NCBI GenBank assembly: GCA_021713295.1
Contig: JAKJJU010000029.1
Location: 1-36,528 of the forward strand
Reading direction: 5' to 3'
Source of the DNA: Thiotrichales bacterium 19S3-11
Lineage (GTDB): Bacteria; Pseudomonadota; Gammaproteobacteria; Francisellales; Francisellaceae
DNA: 36,528 bases
The translations under genes were made by a program, and so were the position numbers. Below the pieces are notes generated by a model, which saw nothing but the letters and a program-made list of their open reading frames with translations, was not told where the DNA came from and searched no databases. How positions within the stretch are numbered: position 1 is the stretch's first letter; each line of letters begins with the position of its first letter. Shown here one piece after another: positions 8,460 through 17,812 of the stretch.

Positions 8460-8536
8460 AAACTATCTTAAGACATTGATAGTGTGTATGATAGGCCATA
8501 ACCAAATTTTTGGATCAAGATACAAGGAGCTTGAAA

Positions 8537-8734
8537 TTGGTAAATTCTAAAATTCTTGATATTATCGCATGTCCAGTATGTAAAGGCACGGTTCATTTAA
8601 GTAAAAATAAACAATTTTTAATCTGTTATAATGACCGTTTAGCATATCCGATTGAAAATGGTATTCCTGTAATGCTTGAAGATCAAGCACAAACGCTAAC
8701 GTTTGATGAAATTGAGAAGGAAAAAAATGGCTAA
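8537..8734 (+). CDS. Trm112/YcaR-family small protein
   Basis: The 65-residue product matches the Trm112-like (YcaR, UPF0434) family: ILDIIACPVCKGTVHLSK, then LICYNDRLAYPIENGIPVML. In E. coli, ycaR lies directly before kdsB, and the same order is seen here, which supports the call. The function of the bacterial protein is not settled. The best start is a TTG at 8537, seven bases after AAGGAG; no in-frame ATG is available before the conserved part. The end overlaps kdsB by 8 bases. Confidence 0.88.
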   Translation: MVNSKILDIIACPVCKGTVHLSKNKQFLICYNDRLAYPIENGIPVMLEDQAQTLTFDEIEKEKNG

Positions 8735-9485
8735 AAAACGTATTATTATACCTGCTAGATTAGACTCTCAAAGATTGCCAAGAAAGGCATTATTGAAAAT
8801 TCATGGTAAGAGTATTATCCAGTGGGTTTATGAGCGAGCTATGGCCTGTCAGCTTGACTCAGTTCTTGTGGCTACAGATAGTGAAGAAATTGTAGATGAA
8901 GTAAGATCATTTGGCGGTGATGTGTGTATGACATCCAAAGCACATCCTTCTGGTACTGATCGTTTGGCTGAGGCCGTTAGGATAAATAATTATGCTTTAG
9001 AAGATATCATTATTAACATTCAAGGGGATGAGCCGTTAATTCCAGCAAAAAATGTTCATCAAGTTGCTGATAATTTATTAGCGCATCCTGAAGCGGCAAT
9101 TGCAACTTTGGGTGAACCAATTGAGCATATTGATGAGGTCTTAAATCCTAATTGTGTGAAAGTCGTTACGGATAAAAACAGTTATGCATTATATTTTTCT
9201 CGAGCACCAATACCATGGGCTAGAGATCATTTTCCTAAAGAATTGCCTTCAACGGTCCATTGCTATAGACATATTGGTATGTATGCTTATCGATGTGAAT
9301 TTTTAGCGCGTTATAGTCAGTTAGCGCCATCACCATTAGAGTCTTGGGAGCGTTTGGAACAGTTAAGAGTAATATGGCATGGTGAAAAGATTCATTTTGC
9401 CGTATCTAGTATGCCAACGCCACCAGGCGTTGATACTGAAGCAGACTTAAAAAAAGTTATTTCGCTGTTTGAATCAAGTCAATAG
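8727..9485 (+). CDS. kdsB: 3-deoxy-manno-octulosonate cytidylyltransferase (CMP-KDO synthetase)
   Basis: KdsB activates KDO with CTP to give CMP-KDO for the inner core of lipopolysaccharide, which marks the cell as Gram-negative. The 252-residue product starts with the nucleotide-binding segment IIIPARLDSQRLPRKAL and contains NIQGDEPLIPA and, near the C-terminus, the ESWERLEQLRVIWHG and PPGVDTEADL segments usual for the enzyme. I take the ATG at 8727, because GAGAAGGA precedes it and the protein then begins MAKKRIIIPAR; an ATG eight codons earlier adds an unusual basic stretch. Length and motifs are complete. Confidence 0.97.
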   Translation: MAKKRIIIPARLDSQRLPRKALLKIHGKSIIQWVYERAMACQLDSVLVATDSEEIVDEVRSFGGDVCMTSKAHPSGTDRLAEAVRINNYALEDIIINIQGDEPLIPAKNVHQVADNLLAHPEAAIATLGEPIEHIDEVLNPNCVKVVTDKNSYALYFSRAPIPWARDHFPKELPSTVHCYRHIGMYAYRCEFLARYSQLAPSPLESWERLEQLRVIWHGEKIHFAVSSMPTPPGVDTEADLKKVISLFESSQ

Positions 9486-9545
9486 TAGAATTAGGACTAT
9501 ACTTACAAGTAAACAACTAACAATTAAAGATAAAGTTTAAGCAGT

Positions 9546-11939
9546 ATGTTTAAATCATTTCAAAGCCGCATGATTTTATTTTTCAGTTTGCTGTTTATAC
9601 TTATTCAGTGTGGGGTTCTATACGCTGTTTATCATGCATTTCAAACACGTTTAACTGATCAGGCAAAAGATGAGCTGCATTATGCTAGTCAGGTTTTTCA
9701 GAGGCGGTTAGTATTTCAAAATGATATACTTAAAACGCAAGCGCTTTTAATTGCTTCAGATCATGTTTTTCAAAATATGCTAGATAATGATGATATTGAG
9801 ATACTGCATGCTAGGTTAAATGAACTGCAGCATACCTACAAGGCAGAACGTGTATTGTTGATTACTGATGGAAAAATTATTGTTGATACAGGTAAGAATA
9901 TTAAAATAAATCCAATTTCACCAGATTTACAGCATGCACTTGAGGATAAATTAAATACTGAAAGTCAAGCGTCTGATTTAAACCTTGTTACCTTCATGAA
10001 ACTTGGAGATTTACTGTATGAGTTTTATTTTATAGCAATGCCTCAGCCAAAATCAAATCAATGGGTTTGGTTGGGTGTGGGAGCAGCAGTTATTAAAGAC
10101 AGTTTAAATGAGTTAAATCAAAAATTTTCAGTGAATTTAAGTGTCTTACTCTATGATAAACCCTTAAAAGATTTAGACCCTGCGATTATATCAGCTGTTG
10201 GTTCAGTAGGAAGTTTGAAAAAACAGTCGATATTAGATTTTTTAAAAAAAGATGAAATTAGCCTTGATCAGCAGCAAGATGTAACGGTAGAGGTCATTGA
10301 TAATCAAAAATATTTATCAATTCCCGTACATTTACTTAAAGATATAGGTGATGTGCATCGTGATGTTGGTATTTTATTATTGTACCCGTATAGTGAAATT
10401 TTCAAAATGTTGAATCAATTGATGATGAAACTATTATTGTTATTTTCTTATGGTTTGTTATTTATTATTGTCGGCGCATGGCTTTTGGGAGTTAAAATGT
10501 CAGAACCGATAAAAGAATTAGTTAAAGTTGCTCGTCAAATTGCGAAAGGAAACTATGATGTTGATCTGCCAAAAAGACGTGATGATGAGTTTAAAACATT
10601 ATCTGAAACGTTTGGCTATATGGTTAAGACAATTCAAACTAGAGAGGCTGAAATTCGACATACTGCACTACATGATTTACAAACTCAACTACCAAATCGT
10701 CAATATTTTGAAGTATTATTAGATGCTGAATTAAAACGCTTATCTTTGGGGAAAATTCATAACATAGGAATGATGTTTATAGGTATTGGTAGATTAAATG
10801 AGATTAGTCATACATTAGGCCATCGAGTAAGTGATTTATTAATATTAAAATTAATTGGGCGTTTAAATACCTATGAAGATGTAAAAGTTTTGGCACGATT
10901 TTCAGATGATAAAATGATATTATTATTTGAAAATCAGTCGATGCTAGAGTTAGAAAACTCAGCATTTGCGATACATACGTTGCTTGAGTCCCCTTATCGT
11001 ATTCAGTCATTTAAAATTGATATTACACCTTATATTGGTATTAGTTTAATTCAAAATGCTAACTCTGATGCAAGAACTTGGATTCGTCGAGGTGACCATG
11101 TTTTATACCGTGCACAACTGAATAAAGATAATGTTTTATCCTATGAGCCATCCATGGATCGACTAAGTTCGGATCAGTTATCAATTATGGGAGATTTAGT
11201 TAGCGGCATAAAAAATGATGAGTTTGAGTTATGGTTCCAACCTAAAGTTTCATTAACTGGACAACCCGTTGACTATGTTGAAGCTCTCGTTCGTTGGCAT
11301 AGACCAAAGCGCGGACTGATAAAGCCTGAAGAATTTATACCATTAGCTGAAAGAACAGGGCATATACAAAAGTTGACACACTGGGCATTAGATCAAACCT
11401 GTATTTATATTAGAAAGTGGCTAGATCAGGGCTATGAAATCAAAGTAGCAGTAAATATTTCATCACGAGATTTAGTGGATGAGGGGTTATTGAAATTAAT
11501 TCATGCTAAGTTAGATTATTATCATATTCCAGCCAGATTATTAGCCTTAGAAATTACGGAAAGTGATGTAATTAAAAATATGCATAAAGCAAAATTGATT
11601 TTAGAAGCAATTAATCATATGGGGATTTCAATTGCAATTGATGACTTTGGTGTAGGTTATTCATCGATAGCTTATCTTAAAGAGTTGCCAGTTAATGAAA
11701 TAAAAATTGATAAATCGTTTATTACCAAATTAAATCTTGAACCAGAATCTATTATGATTGTTGGTTCTATTATTGATTTAGCCCATAAAATGGGATTAAG
11801 CGTTGTTGCAGAAGGTGTTGAAAGTGAAGCGGTAATTACTCAGCTTCATCATTATAACTGCGACTATGTACAAGGTTATTATTACAGTGAGCCTATAGCT
11901 GCTGATCAGTTGTTGCAATGGTATGAGAGAAATAGATAG
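9546..11939 (+). CDS. Membrane-bound EAL phosphodiesterase with degenerate GGDEF domain
   Basis: The 797-residue protein has a membrane segment (about 9-29), a periplasmic sensor region (30-290, Cache-like), a second membrane segment (295-317), a HAMP linker (318-372), a GGDEF-type domain (373-535) and an EAL domain (545-795). The GGDEF site reads RFSDD (451-455), so cyclase activity is unlikely. The EAL domain keeps the residues needed to cut cyclic di-GMP: EAL at 579-581, the Asn of NISSR, Glu in LEITES, the Asp pair in DDFG (699-702), Lys721-type KIDKSF and the AEGVES glutamate. It is probably a sensor-controlled phosphodiesterase that lowers c-di-GMP. It ends two bases before radA. No strong ribosome site is visible before the ATG. 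Confidence 0.92.
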   Translation: MFKSFQSRMILFFSLLFILIQCGVLYAVYHAFQTRLTDQAKDELHYASQVFQRRLVFQNDILKTQALLIASDHVFQNMLDNDDIEILHARLNELQHTYKAERVLLITDGKIIVDTGKNIKINPISPDLQHALEDKLNTESQASDLNLVTFMKLGDLLYEFYFIAMPQPKSNQWVWLGVGAAVIKDSLNELNQKFSVNLSVLLYDKPLKDLDPAIISAVGSVGSLKKQSILDFLKKDEISLDQQQDVTVEVIDNQKYLSIPVHLLKDIGDVHRDVGILLLYPYSEIFKMLNQLMMKLLLLFSYGLLFIIVGAWLLGVKMSEPIKELVKVARQIAKGNYDVDLPKRRDDEFKTLSETFGYMVKTIQTREAEIRHTALHDLQTQLPNRQYFEVLLDAELKRLSLGKIHNIGMMFIGIGRLNEISHTLGHRVSDLLILKLIGRLNTYEDVKVLARFSDDKMILLFENQSMLELENSAFAIHTLLESPYRIQSFKIDITPYIGISLIQNANSDARTWIRRGDHVLYRAQLNKDNVLSYEPSMDRLSSDQLSIMGDLVSGIKNDEFELWFQPKVSLTGQPVDYVEALVRWHRPKRGLIKPEEFIPLAERTGHIQKLTHWALDQTCIYIRKWLDQGYEIKVAVNISSRDLVDEGLLKLIHAKLDYYHIPARLLALEITESDVIKNMHKAKLILEAINHMGISIAIDDFGVGYSSIAYLKELPVNEIKIDKSFITKLNLEPESIMIVGSIIDLAHKMGLSVVAEGVESEAVITQLHHYNCDYVQGYYYSEPIAADQLLQWYERNR

Positions 11940-11941
11940 AT

Positions 11942-13300
11942 ATGGTAAAGGTTAAAACAGAATATGTTTGTCAGAATTGTGGTAGTTTAAACTCAAAGTG
12001 GCAGGGGCAATGTCCTGATTGTTTGAGTTGGAATACGTTAATCGAACAGTTAGCAATGAAGAAAAATACTCAATCACTATCTCATAAGGGTTATGCTGGT
12101 AGCGTTAGTCTAGTGAAAACATTAAGTGATGTTGAATTAGCACATGTTAGTCGTTTTTCTTCAGGCTTTACTGAATTTGATCATGTTTTAGGTGGTGGTA
12201 TTGTGCCAGGTGCCGTGACATTAATTGGTGGTGATCCAGGTATTGGAAAATCATCTATTTTATTACAAATGGCATCTGCCATTTCAAAAACACATCAAGT
12301 TTTATATATCACAGGAGAAGAGTCTCCACACCAAGTAGCTTTAAGAGCTCATCGTATGAATCTTGAGCGTGATCGAGTAAAATTAATGGCTGAGACAAAT
12401 ATTGAATCAATTATTCATGTATTTGAGGAACATAAGCCTGATGTCATGATTATCGACTCGATTCAAACGATGGCAACTGAAATGCTTCAGTCTGCCCCAG
12501 GCGGTGTTGCACAAGTACGTGAGTCAACAGCGATTTTAACACGTTTAGCTAAAGAGAAAAATTGTGCTATTTTTTTAATTGGTCATGTCACTAAAACAGG
12601 TGAAGTTGCAGGTCCAAGAGTCTTAGAGCATATTGTTGATGTGGTGGTGCTTATTGAAGGTCAAAATGATGGTAGGTATCGTGTGATGCGAGCGGTTAAA
12701 AATCGATTTGGTGCGATTAATGAGCTCGGTGTATTTGCAATGACAGATAAGGGAATGAAACAAGTTAAAAACCCATCAGCAATTTTCTTAAGTCGAACCG
12801 AAGAAGAAATTTCTGGTAGTGTTATTATGTCGGTTTGGGAAGGCTCTCGGCCGTTGTTGGTTGAAGTTCAAGTGCTAGTTGATGAAAATAGTTTTGGCAA
12901 CCCTAGGCGAGTAACAGTCGGGTTAGATTATAATCGAATTTCTATATTAATTGCCGTTTTACACAAACATGTTAGTTTAATGTTGGGTAATTATGATGTA
13001 TTTGTTAATGTTGTTGGGGGTGTAAAAGTAACTGAAACAAGCAGTGACTTAGCTTTGATTGTTGCTATTATTTCCAGTTACAAAAATAAACCAATACCTG
13101 AAAATTGGCTTATTTTTGGTGAAGTTGGTTTATCAGGTGAAATACGTCCAGTTAGTCATGGACAAGATCGTATTATTGAAGCGAAAAAGCATGGGTTTAA
13201 AACAGCGGTAATACCTTATTCAAATAAACCAACAAAAACGATTGAAGGTATGAAAATTATGCCCGTAAAACATGTTAGAGAGCTAACGGATTTATTCTAA
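11942..13300 (+). CDS. radA: DNA repair protein RadA (Sms)
   Basis: RadA is a RecA-like ATPase that helps process branched DNA during recombination repair. The 452-residue product has a four-cysteine zinc finger (Cys10, 13, 24, 27), the Walker A loop GDPGIGKS (97-104), the family-specific KNRFG motif near residue 250 and a C-terminal Lon-like domain (VNVVGGVKVTETSSDLALIVA). All parts are present. The gap to the phosphodiesterase gene is two bases, so they are probably cotranscribed. It runs tail to tail with the PLP enzyme gene. Confidence 0.97.
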   Translation: MVKVKTEYVCQNCGSLNSKWQGQCPDCLSWNTLIEQLAMKKNTQSLSHKGYAGSVSLVKTLSDVELAHVSRFSSGFTEFDHVLGGGIVPGAVTLIGGDPGIGKSSILLQMASAISKTHQVLYITGEESPHQVALRAHRMNLERDRVKLMAETNIESIIHVFEEHKPDVMIIDSIQTMATEMLQSAPGGVAQVRESTAILTRLAKEKNCAIFLIGHVTKTGEVAGPRVLEHIVDVVVLIEGQNDGRYRVMRAVKNRFGAINELGVFAMTDKGMKQVKNPSAIFLSRTEEEISGSVIMSVWEGSRPLLVEVQVLVDENSFGNPRRVTVGLDYNRISILIAVLHKHVSLMLGNYDVFVNVVGGVKVTETSSDLALIVAIISSYKNKPIPENWLIFGEVGLSGEIRPVSHGQDRIIEAKKHGFKTAVIPYSNKPTKTIEGMKIMPVKHVRELTDLF

Positions 13301-13316
13301 ATTTAGGGTTACTAAA

Positions 13317-14480
13317 TTAGGCTAATACATTAAGGCTCTGATTGTTATTTTTTTGCAGTGTTTTATGAAACGTGTTTGTTAGGGCATTTAGAATATCGTT
13401 GCTATCTTCAATACCAATAGATAAACGGATTAAATCTACATGAAATGGTAGTACGTCATCATTCGATTGGAGTGCATTAAATGTTTCTTGATGTGACATT
13501 AAACTTGGTATGCTGATACTTGATTGAATACTGCCAAAGTTACGGCTTATATTGAAGAAAGTTGCTGCGTGTTCAAGCCATTGATTAGTTAAATTGGCTT
13601 GTTTAAGGCTAAAAGAAATGACAGTGCTTGAATCTGTATAGTATAGTTCATCAATTTGTTTATTAGCTTTTAGATAGTTTAAAACTAACAGGCTTGATTT
13701 CTGTTGTTGCCTTATTCTTAGGCCTAAGGTATCCAAACTTCGGGATAAAAGCCAACTATCAAATGCAGTTAATCCAAGACCATAAGTTTGAATAATACGA
13801 TTAAGTTTTTGATAGATCGCTTTATTATTCACACTGACTACACCAGCCATAAGATCATTATGCCCACCTAGGTGTTTTGCTGCAGATTGAATAGCAATAT
13901 CAGCGCCTAGTGATAAAGGTTGGCATAAATAGGAAGATAATAAGGAATTATCAACAGCCAATAAAACATTATTTTTTTGTGCGATTAGTGATAATGATTT
14001 AATATCAACAATACCTTGAGTAGGGTTCGTTGGGGACTCAATAAATAGTAATTGGCTATTAGGTTTGAGTTTTTCTTCTACTATGTTTGGATCATTCGCT
14101 TGTTCATTTGAAATACTTGAAACTTCAATTTGATATTGCTGTGCTAACCGATCAATGAGTAGTTGACTGCCACTGTAGAGGTGTTCTGAAATCAGTATAT
14201 GACTATTTGCTGATAACAGGCTTAAGATGCTATGAATTGCTTGTGTGCCATTAGCCAGTGCAAAACTATAGTTAGCTTCATCTAATATTGCTAACTTTCT
14301 TTCTAGGTCAGATCGATTAGGATTAGCCTTTCGGCTGTAAGTATAAGTACCCTCATCCAGATGATGACTATATAAAAAGCAGGCATTTTGATAAATTGGT
14401 AACTTATCAGCTTTAATAGAAAAGGTACTTTCACTATGGTCTTTATATGAATGAATTAGTTTGGTATCTTTAAAATCCAT
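13317..14480 (-). CDS. Cystathionine gamma-synthase/beta-lyase family PLP enzyme
   Basis: The 387-residue protein belongs to the Cys/Met metabolism PLP-dependent family. It shows the phosphate-binding YTYSRKANPNR (46-56), the loop ALANGTQAIHSIL, the cofactor aspartate in AVDNSLLS (Asp177) and the Schiff-base lysine Lys202 in QSAAKHLGGHND. The family makes or splits cystathionine, or acts as methionine gamma-lyase or O-acylhomoserine sulfhydrylase; motifs alone do not separate these. A role in methionine/cysteine interconversion fits. The asd-thrABC genes, which make homoserine, lie about 2 kb away. The ATG at 14480 has only a weak ribosome site. The gene stands alone on the minus strand. Confidence 0.92.
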   Translation of the reverse strand: MDFKDTKLIHSYKDHSESTFSIKADKLPIYQNACFLYSHHLDEGTYTYSRKANPNRSDLERKLAILDEANYSFALANGTQAIHSILSLLSANSHILISEHLYSGSQLLIDRLAQQYQIEVSSISNEQANDPNIVEEKLKPNSQLLFIESPTNPTQGIVDIKSLSLIAQKNNVLLAVDNSLLSSYLCQPLSLGADIAIQSAAKHLGGHNDLMAGVVSVNNKAIYQKLNRIIQTYGLGLTAFDSWLLSRSLDTLGLRIRQQQKSSLLVLNYLKANKQIDELYYTDSSTVISFSLKQANLTNQWLEHAATFFNISRNFGSIQSSISIPSLMSHQETFNALQSNDDVLPFHVDLIRLSIGIEDSNDILNALTNTFHKTLQKNNNQSLNVLA

Positions 14481-14584
14481 AGAAGTAGCAATTTATTGAT
14501 TATGATTAAATAGAAGATTAAGATAAACCAAGTGGTAGTTATTTTCAATATATAAAGTTTTGAAATTAGTGATAGAGAATTAGT

Positions 14585-15070
14585 ATGAAAACGATTAGTG
14601 TCTTATTTGTCTGTATGGGTAATATTTGTCGATCACCTACAGCGCATGGGGTTTTTAGAGCATTGGTTAGCAAAAAAGGATTAGAAAACCAGTTTAATAT
14701 TGACTCTGCTGGCACTCACTCTAGAGTATACCATCATCAAGGTCATGGCCCTGATAGAAGATCACTAGAGGCTGCTATAGCTTATGGAATAGATATCAGT
14801 GATATTATCTCGCGTCAGTTCACTGCGGATGATTTTAAACAGTTTGATTATATTGTTGTTATGGATAAACAAAATCAACAGTCAGTTCATGAAATGGTGT
14901 TAGATGATAGTGATCTGAAAAAAATCAGCTTATTAACTGACTATCTTAATAATTCACCATATAATGAGGTGCCGGATCCTTATTTTGTTGGGAGTTTTGA
15001 TAAGATTTATCAATTAATAGAGGAAGGTTGTAATCAGTTGCTAATACATATTTTAAATAATAAAAATTAG
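14585..15070 (+). CDS. Low-molecular-weight protein tyrosine phosphatase
   Basis: The 161-residue product has the phosphatase loop C-x5-R as CMGNICRS (nucleophile Cys10, Arg16) and the general acid in PDPYF (Asp131). The rest (DYIVVMDKQNQQSV) also fits. These cytoplasmic enzymes dephosphorylate tyrosine; in bacteria they often control surface polysaccharide export, and some are secreted by pathogens. No kinase or polysaccharide genes lie next to it here. The MFS exporter gene follows after 40 bases. Confidence 0.95.
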   Translation: MKTISVLFVCMGNICRSPTAHGVFRALVSKKGLENQFNIDSAGTHSRVYHHQGHGPDRRSLEAAIAYGIDISDIISRQFTADDFKQFDYIVVMDKQNQQSVHEMVLDDSDLKKISLLTDYLNNSPYNEVPDPYFVGSFDKIYQLIEEGCNQLLIHILNNKN

Positions 15071-15110
15071 TTAACTTAATGAAAATGATAGCTATAAAAA
15101 CGGAATTTAT

Positions 15111-16622
15111 GTGAATTCACTAAAAAGTTTTGATAAATGGTTTATTACCATAACAGTCATGCTTGCTGCTATGATTGAAATTATTGATACCACCATTGTT
15201 AATGTTGTTTTACATGATATGGCTGGGGCATTAGGGGCAAGTACTGAAGAGATTACTTGGGTTATAACCTCCTATATTGTTGCAGCTGCAATTTTTATGC
15301 CTTTGACTGGATTTTTAGTCAATATTTTAGGTCGTAAAAAATTGCTTATATTAAATATTACGGGTTTTATGATTGCATCGATGTTATGTGGTTTTTCAAC
15401 TTCATTAACAGAAATGGTCATATTTAGACTTTTACAGGGTGTATTTGGTGCATCTTTAGTGCCTTTGTCTCAATATATTTTAAGAGATACTTTCAGCTTA
15501 GAAGAGCAACCTAAGGCTATGGCTATTTGGGGAGTAGGGATTATGGCCGCTCCTGTATTAGGGCCAACGATAGGAGGTTATATCGCAGATTATATGAATT
15601 GGCGATGGATTTTCTATATTAATGTGCCAGTGTGTTTGATTGCATTAGTTATGACACTGACATTTATTTCAGAAACAGAAACTAAGCGTGCAAAAGTTGA
15701 TTGGATTGGTCTTATGATACTGGTTGTTGCAGTTGGTGCATTACAAATTTTTCTTGATCGGGGAAATACGGATGATTGGCTAAGCTCAAACTTTATTTTT
15801 GTGCTAATGGTCACTTGGATATTAGGTTGGTGTGTCTTTATTTATCGAGGTATTACAAATTCAAAAAATATTCTTAACTTAAATGCGTTTAAAGACCGTA
15901 ATTTTGCTATTTGTAATCTTTTATTGGTTTTATATACGGGTGCATTATTTGGTATTTTAACCCTACAAGCGGTGGTTATGGAATCAATTATGGGTTATAC
16001 GCCAGAGTTAGCTGGGCTTGTAATGGCACCAAGAGGTATTGCTTCTGCCATATCGATGATCCTTTGTGTGCCATTATCGAAGAAAGTGGATATGCGTATT
16101 TTATTAGGTATAGGAATAGTATTATCTGCGTGGGGTTCATATGATTTTGCACTATTACCGATTAATGCTGACTTTTACAGTTTGATGATGCCTGGAGTTG
16201 TTCAAGGGTTTGGCATGGGGTTATTTTTTGTACCATTATCAACATTAGCATTACAACGGTTACCTGATCATATGATTGCTGAAGGTAGCGGAATATTTAG
16301 TTTTGCAAGAAACTTAGGGACTTCAATTGGTGTTTCAGTTATGACTACGGTATTAACACAAACCTCACAAGCAGGTTGGAATACGATGATTGGCCATATT
16401 CGTGATGATAATCCAAACTATCATACGTGGTTGCAGTCATTCAACTGGCATGCAACAGACCCACTGGAAATTACAGTCGCAGCTCAAACGATTACACAAC
16501 AAAGTACGATGATAGGTTTTATAAACAGCTGTTATTTAGGGATGATTTTCTTGATTGTTTCAATTCCATTTGTCTTTTTATTACAACGATCGATATCAAC
16601 TAAAATAAGTACCTCACATTAA
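15111..16622 (+). CDS. MFS drug exporter, EmrB/DHA2 type (14 membrane segments)
   Basis: The 503-residue protein is almost wholly hydrophobic, with about 14 membrane segments, the DHA2 layout. It begins MIEIIDTTIVNVVLHDMAGALGAS, the usual first segment of EmrB-type pumps, which carry a conserved Asp near DTT; then comes ILGRKKLLIL (motif A), RLLQGVFGASLVPLSQ (motif B-like) and GPTIGGYIADYMNWRWIFYINVP (motif C). It likely exports a drug or toxic compound by proton antiport. The start is a GTG at 15111 with CGGA before it; the overlapping ATG at 15109 is followed by a stop. No EmrA adaptor is adjacent. Its stop overlaps the asd stop on the other strand. Confidence 0.93.
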   Translation: MNSLKSFDKWFITITVMLAAMIEIIDTTIVNVVLHDMAGALGASTEEITWVITSYIVAAAIFMPLTGFLVNILGRKKLLILNITGFMIASMLCGFSTSLTEMVIFRLLQGVFGASLVPLSQYILRDTFSLEEQPKAMAIWGVGIMAAPVLGPTIGGYIADYMNWRWIFYINVPVCLIALVMTLTFISETETKRAKVDWIGLMILVVAVGALQIFLDRGNTDDWLSSNFIFVLMVTWILGWCVFIYRGITNSKNILNLNAFKDRNFAICNLLLVLYTGALFGILTLQAVVMESIMGYTPELAGLVMAPRGIASAISMILCVPLSKKVDMRILLGIGIVLSAWGSYDFALLPINADFYSLMMPGVVQGFGMGLFFVPLSTLALQRLPDHMIAEGSGIFSFARNLGTSIGVSVMTTVLTQTSQAGWNTMIGHIRDDNPNYHTWLQSFNWHATDPLEITVAAQTITQQSTMIGFINSCYLGMIFLIVSIPFVFLLQRSISTKISTSH

Positions 16623-17710
16623 ATTCTGTTTAAAAGAATATTTAACATTCGCCGTAGCGGTTCTGCTGCACCCCATAGCAGCTGGTCACCCACAGTAAAT
16701 AAGTGAATAAGTTTTTCGTTAAGGTTTGATTTTCTAAGTCTACCAACGGCAATATCTAGTGTGCCAGAAGTTGTTATCGGTGTTAATTGTTTTAACGTTT
16801 GTTGAGGGTCATTATCAATAAATTTTACCCAAGAGTTTGCATTTTCAACGTATGATTTTATTTCATTAGTTGTTAAATTATCTTTTAACTTTATAGATAA
16901 CGCTTGGCTATGTGACCGAAGGGAAGATACGCGCGTACAAATACCATCGATAGGAATTTGGCTATTAAGAATTTTATTCATTTCAGCATAAGCTTTATAC
17001 TCTTCTTTTGACTGTCCATTACCCATTTTAATATCGATCCAAGGTAATAAGTTGAATGCTAGCGTATTGGGCAATACTTCTTTTGGAAAGTCAGTGTGAT
17101 CAATTTTGTGCCGGAGTTTTTTCTCAAGTATAAGTGCATCATCATTTAAGTTAATATCCTGTAATAAATATTGGTATTGTTTAATAAGCTCTTTAAGTGC
17201 TTTGGCGCCTGCACCAGAGATTGCTTGGTACGTCATGGCAGTAATTGACTCAACTAAGTCAGATTCTAATAAGCCGTGGATGGCTAGCATCATTAAACTT
17301 ACGGTACAGTTACTACCAATAAAATTTTTAATTCCATCATCTAAAGCATTATCAATTTGCTTGCGGTTAACTGGATCAAGAATTAGACAAGCATCATTTT
17401 TCATCCTTAAAGTTGATGCAGCATCAATCCAATAGCCATGCCAACCTGAATTTCTAAGTGAAGTATAAATTTGTTCTGTATAGCTGCCGCCTTGAGTAGA
17501 GATTAGGATATCCATTTGCTTGAGCGTATCAATATCAAAAGCATTTGCTAATAGAGGTAACTTTATACCAATATTAGGGGGTGAATTGCCATAGGCTGAG
17601 GTACTAAAAAAAGTTGTATCAAGGTTCAAGAAATCGTTATTTTCAAGCATACGATTAATTAATACAGAACCAACCATACCGCGCCAACCAATAATTCCTA
17701 GTTTTTTCAT
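16619..17710 (-). CDS. asd: Aspartate-semialdehyde dehydrogenase
   Basis: Asd reduces aspartyl phosphate to aspartate semialdehyde, the branch point to lysine, threonine and methionine. The product starts MKKLGIIGWRGMVGSV with the NADP-binding glycine loop, has the catalytic cysteine in GSNCTVS and the LRSHSQALSIKL histidine. With the ATG at 17710 (363 residues) the catalytic Cys is residue 135, the same number as in E. coli; an ATG four codons upstream (17722) is also possible. Both starts have weak ribosome sites. It is divergent from thrABC and overlaps the MFS gene by four bases, tail to tail. Confidence 0.96.
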   Translation of the reverse strand: MKKLGIIGWRGMVGSVLINRMLENNDFLNLDTTFFSTSAYGNSPPNIGIKLPLLANAFDIDTLKQMDILISTQGGSYTEQIYTSLRNSGWHGYWIDAASTLRMKNDACLILDPVNRKQIDNALDDGIKNFIGSNCTVSLMMLAIHGLLESDLVESITAMTYQAISGAGAKALKELIKQYQYLLQDINLNDDALILEKKLRHKIDHTDFPKEVLPNTLAFNLLPWIDIKMGNGQSKEEYKAYAEMNKILNSQIPIDGICTRVSSLRSHSQALSIKLKDNLTTNEIKSYVENANSWVKFIDNDPQQTLKQLTPITTSGTLDIAVGRLRKSNLNEKLIHLFTVGDQLLWGAAEPLRRMLNILLNRI

Positions 17711-17767
17711 AAATAAACTCATTAGTCATTGATGAATATTTTTATAATAAACTAATCAACTTCTTTG

Positions 17768-17773
17768 TATAAT
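17768..17773 (+). promoter_or_regulatory. Possible -10 box of the thrABC operon
   Basis: A perfect TATAAT lies 40 bases before the thrA ATG, but no good -35 box lies at the usual distance. No leader peptide rich in Thr/Ile codons and no attenuator hairpin are seen in the 102-base gap to asd, so the E. coli style of thr attenuation appears absent. Confidence 0.3.
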
Positions 17774-17812
17774 AAATATTATCTTTAGTCGATGAAAAAT
17801 TAATGGAATAGT

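Noticed and set aside
8460-8536. Terminator or small RNA between the TusA-like and Trm112-like genes
   Set aside because: ACTATC/GATAGT and CCAAA/TTTGG stems are short and no U-run follows; the genes read through in one direction.
8320-8550. Open frame overlapping the TusA-like gene in another frame
   Set aside because: Lies within the tusA-like coding sequence; only the latter has a conserved motif.
13301-13316. Bidirectional terminator between radA and the PLP enzyme gene
   Set aside because: CTAAATTTAG and CTAAATTAG are AT-only repeats with a tiny stem and no GC-rich hairpin.
17106-17435. 109-residue frame opposite asd
   Set aside because: Antisense shadow of a strongly conserved enzyme.
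17723-17812. Threonine leader peptide and attenuator
   Set aside because: No short open frame rich in Thr/Ile codons and no competing hairpins are visible.
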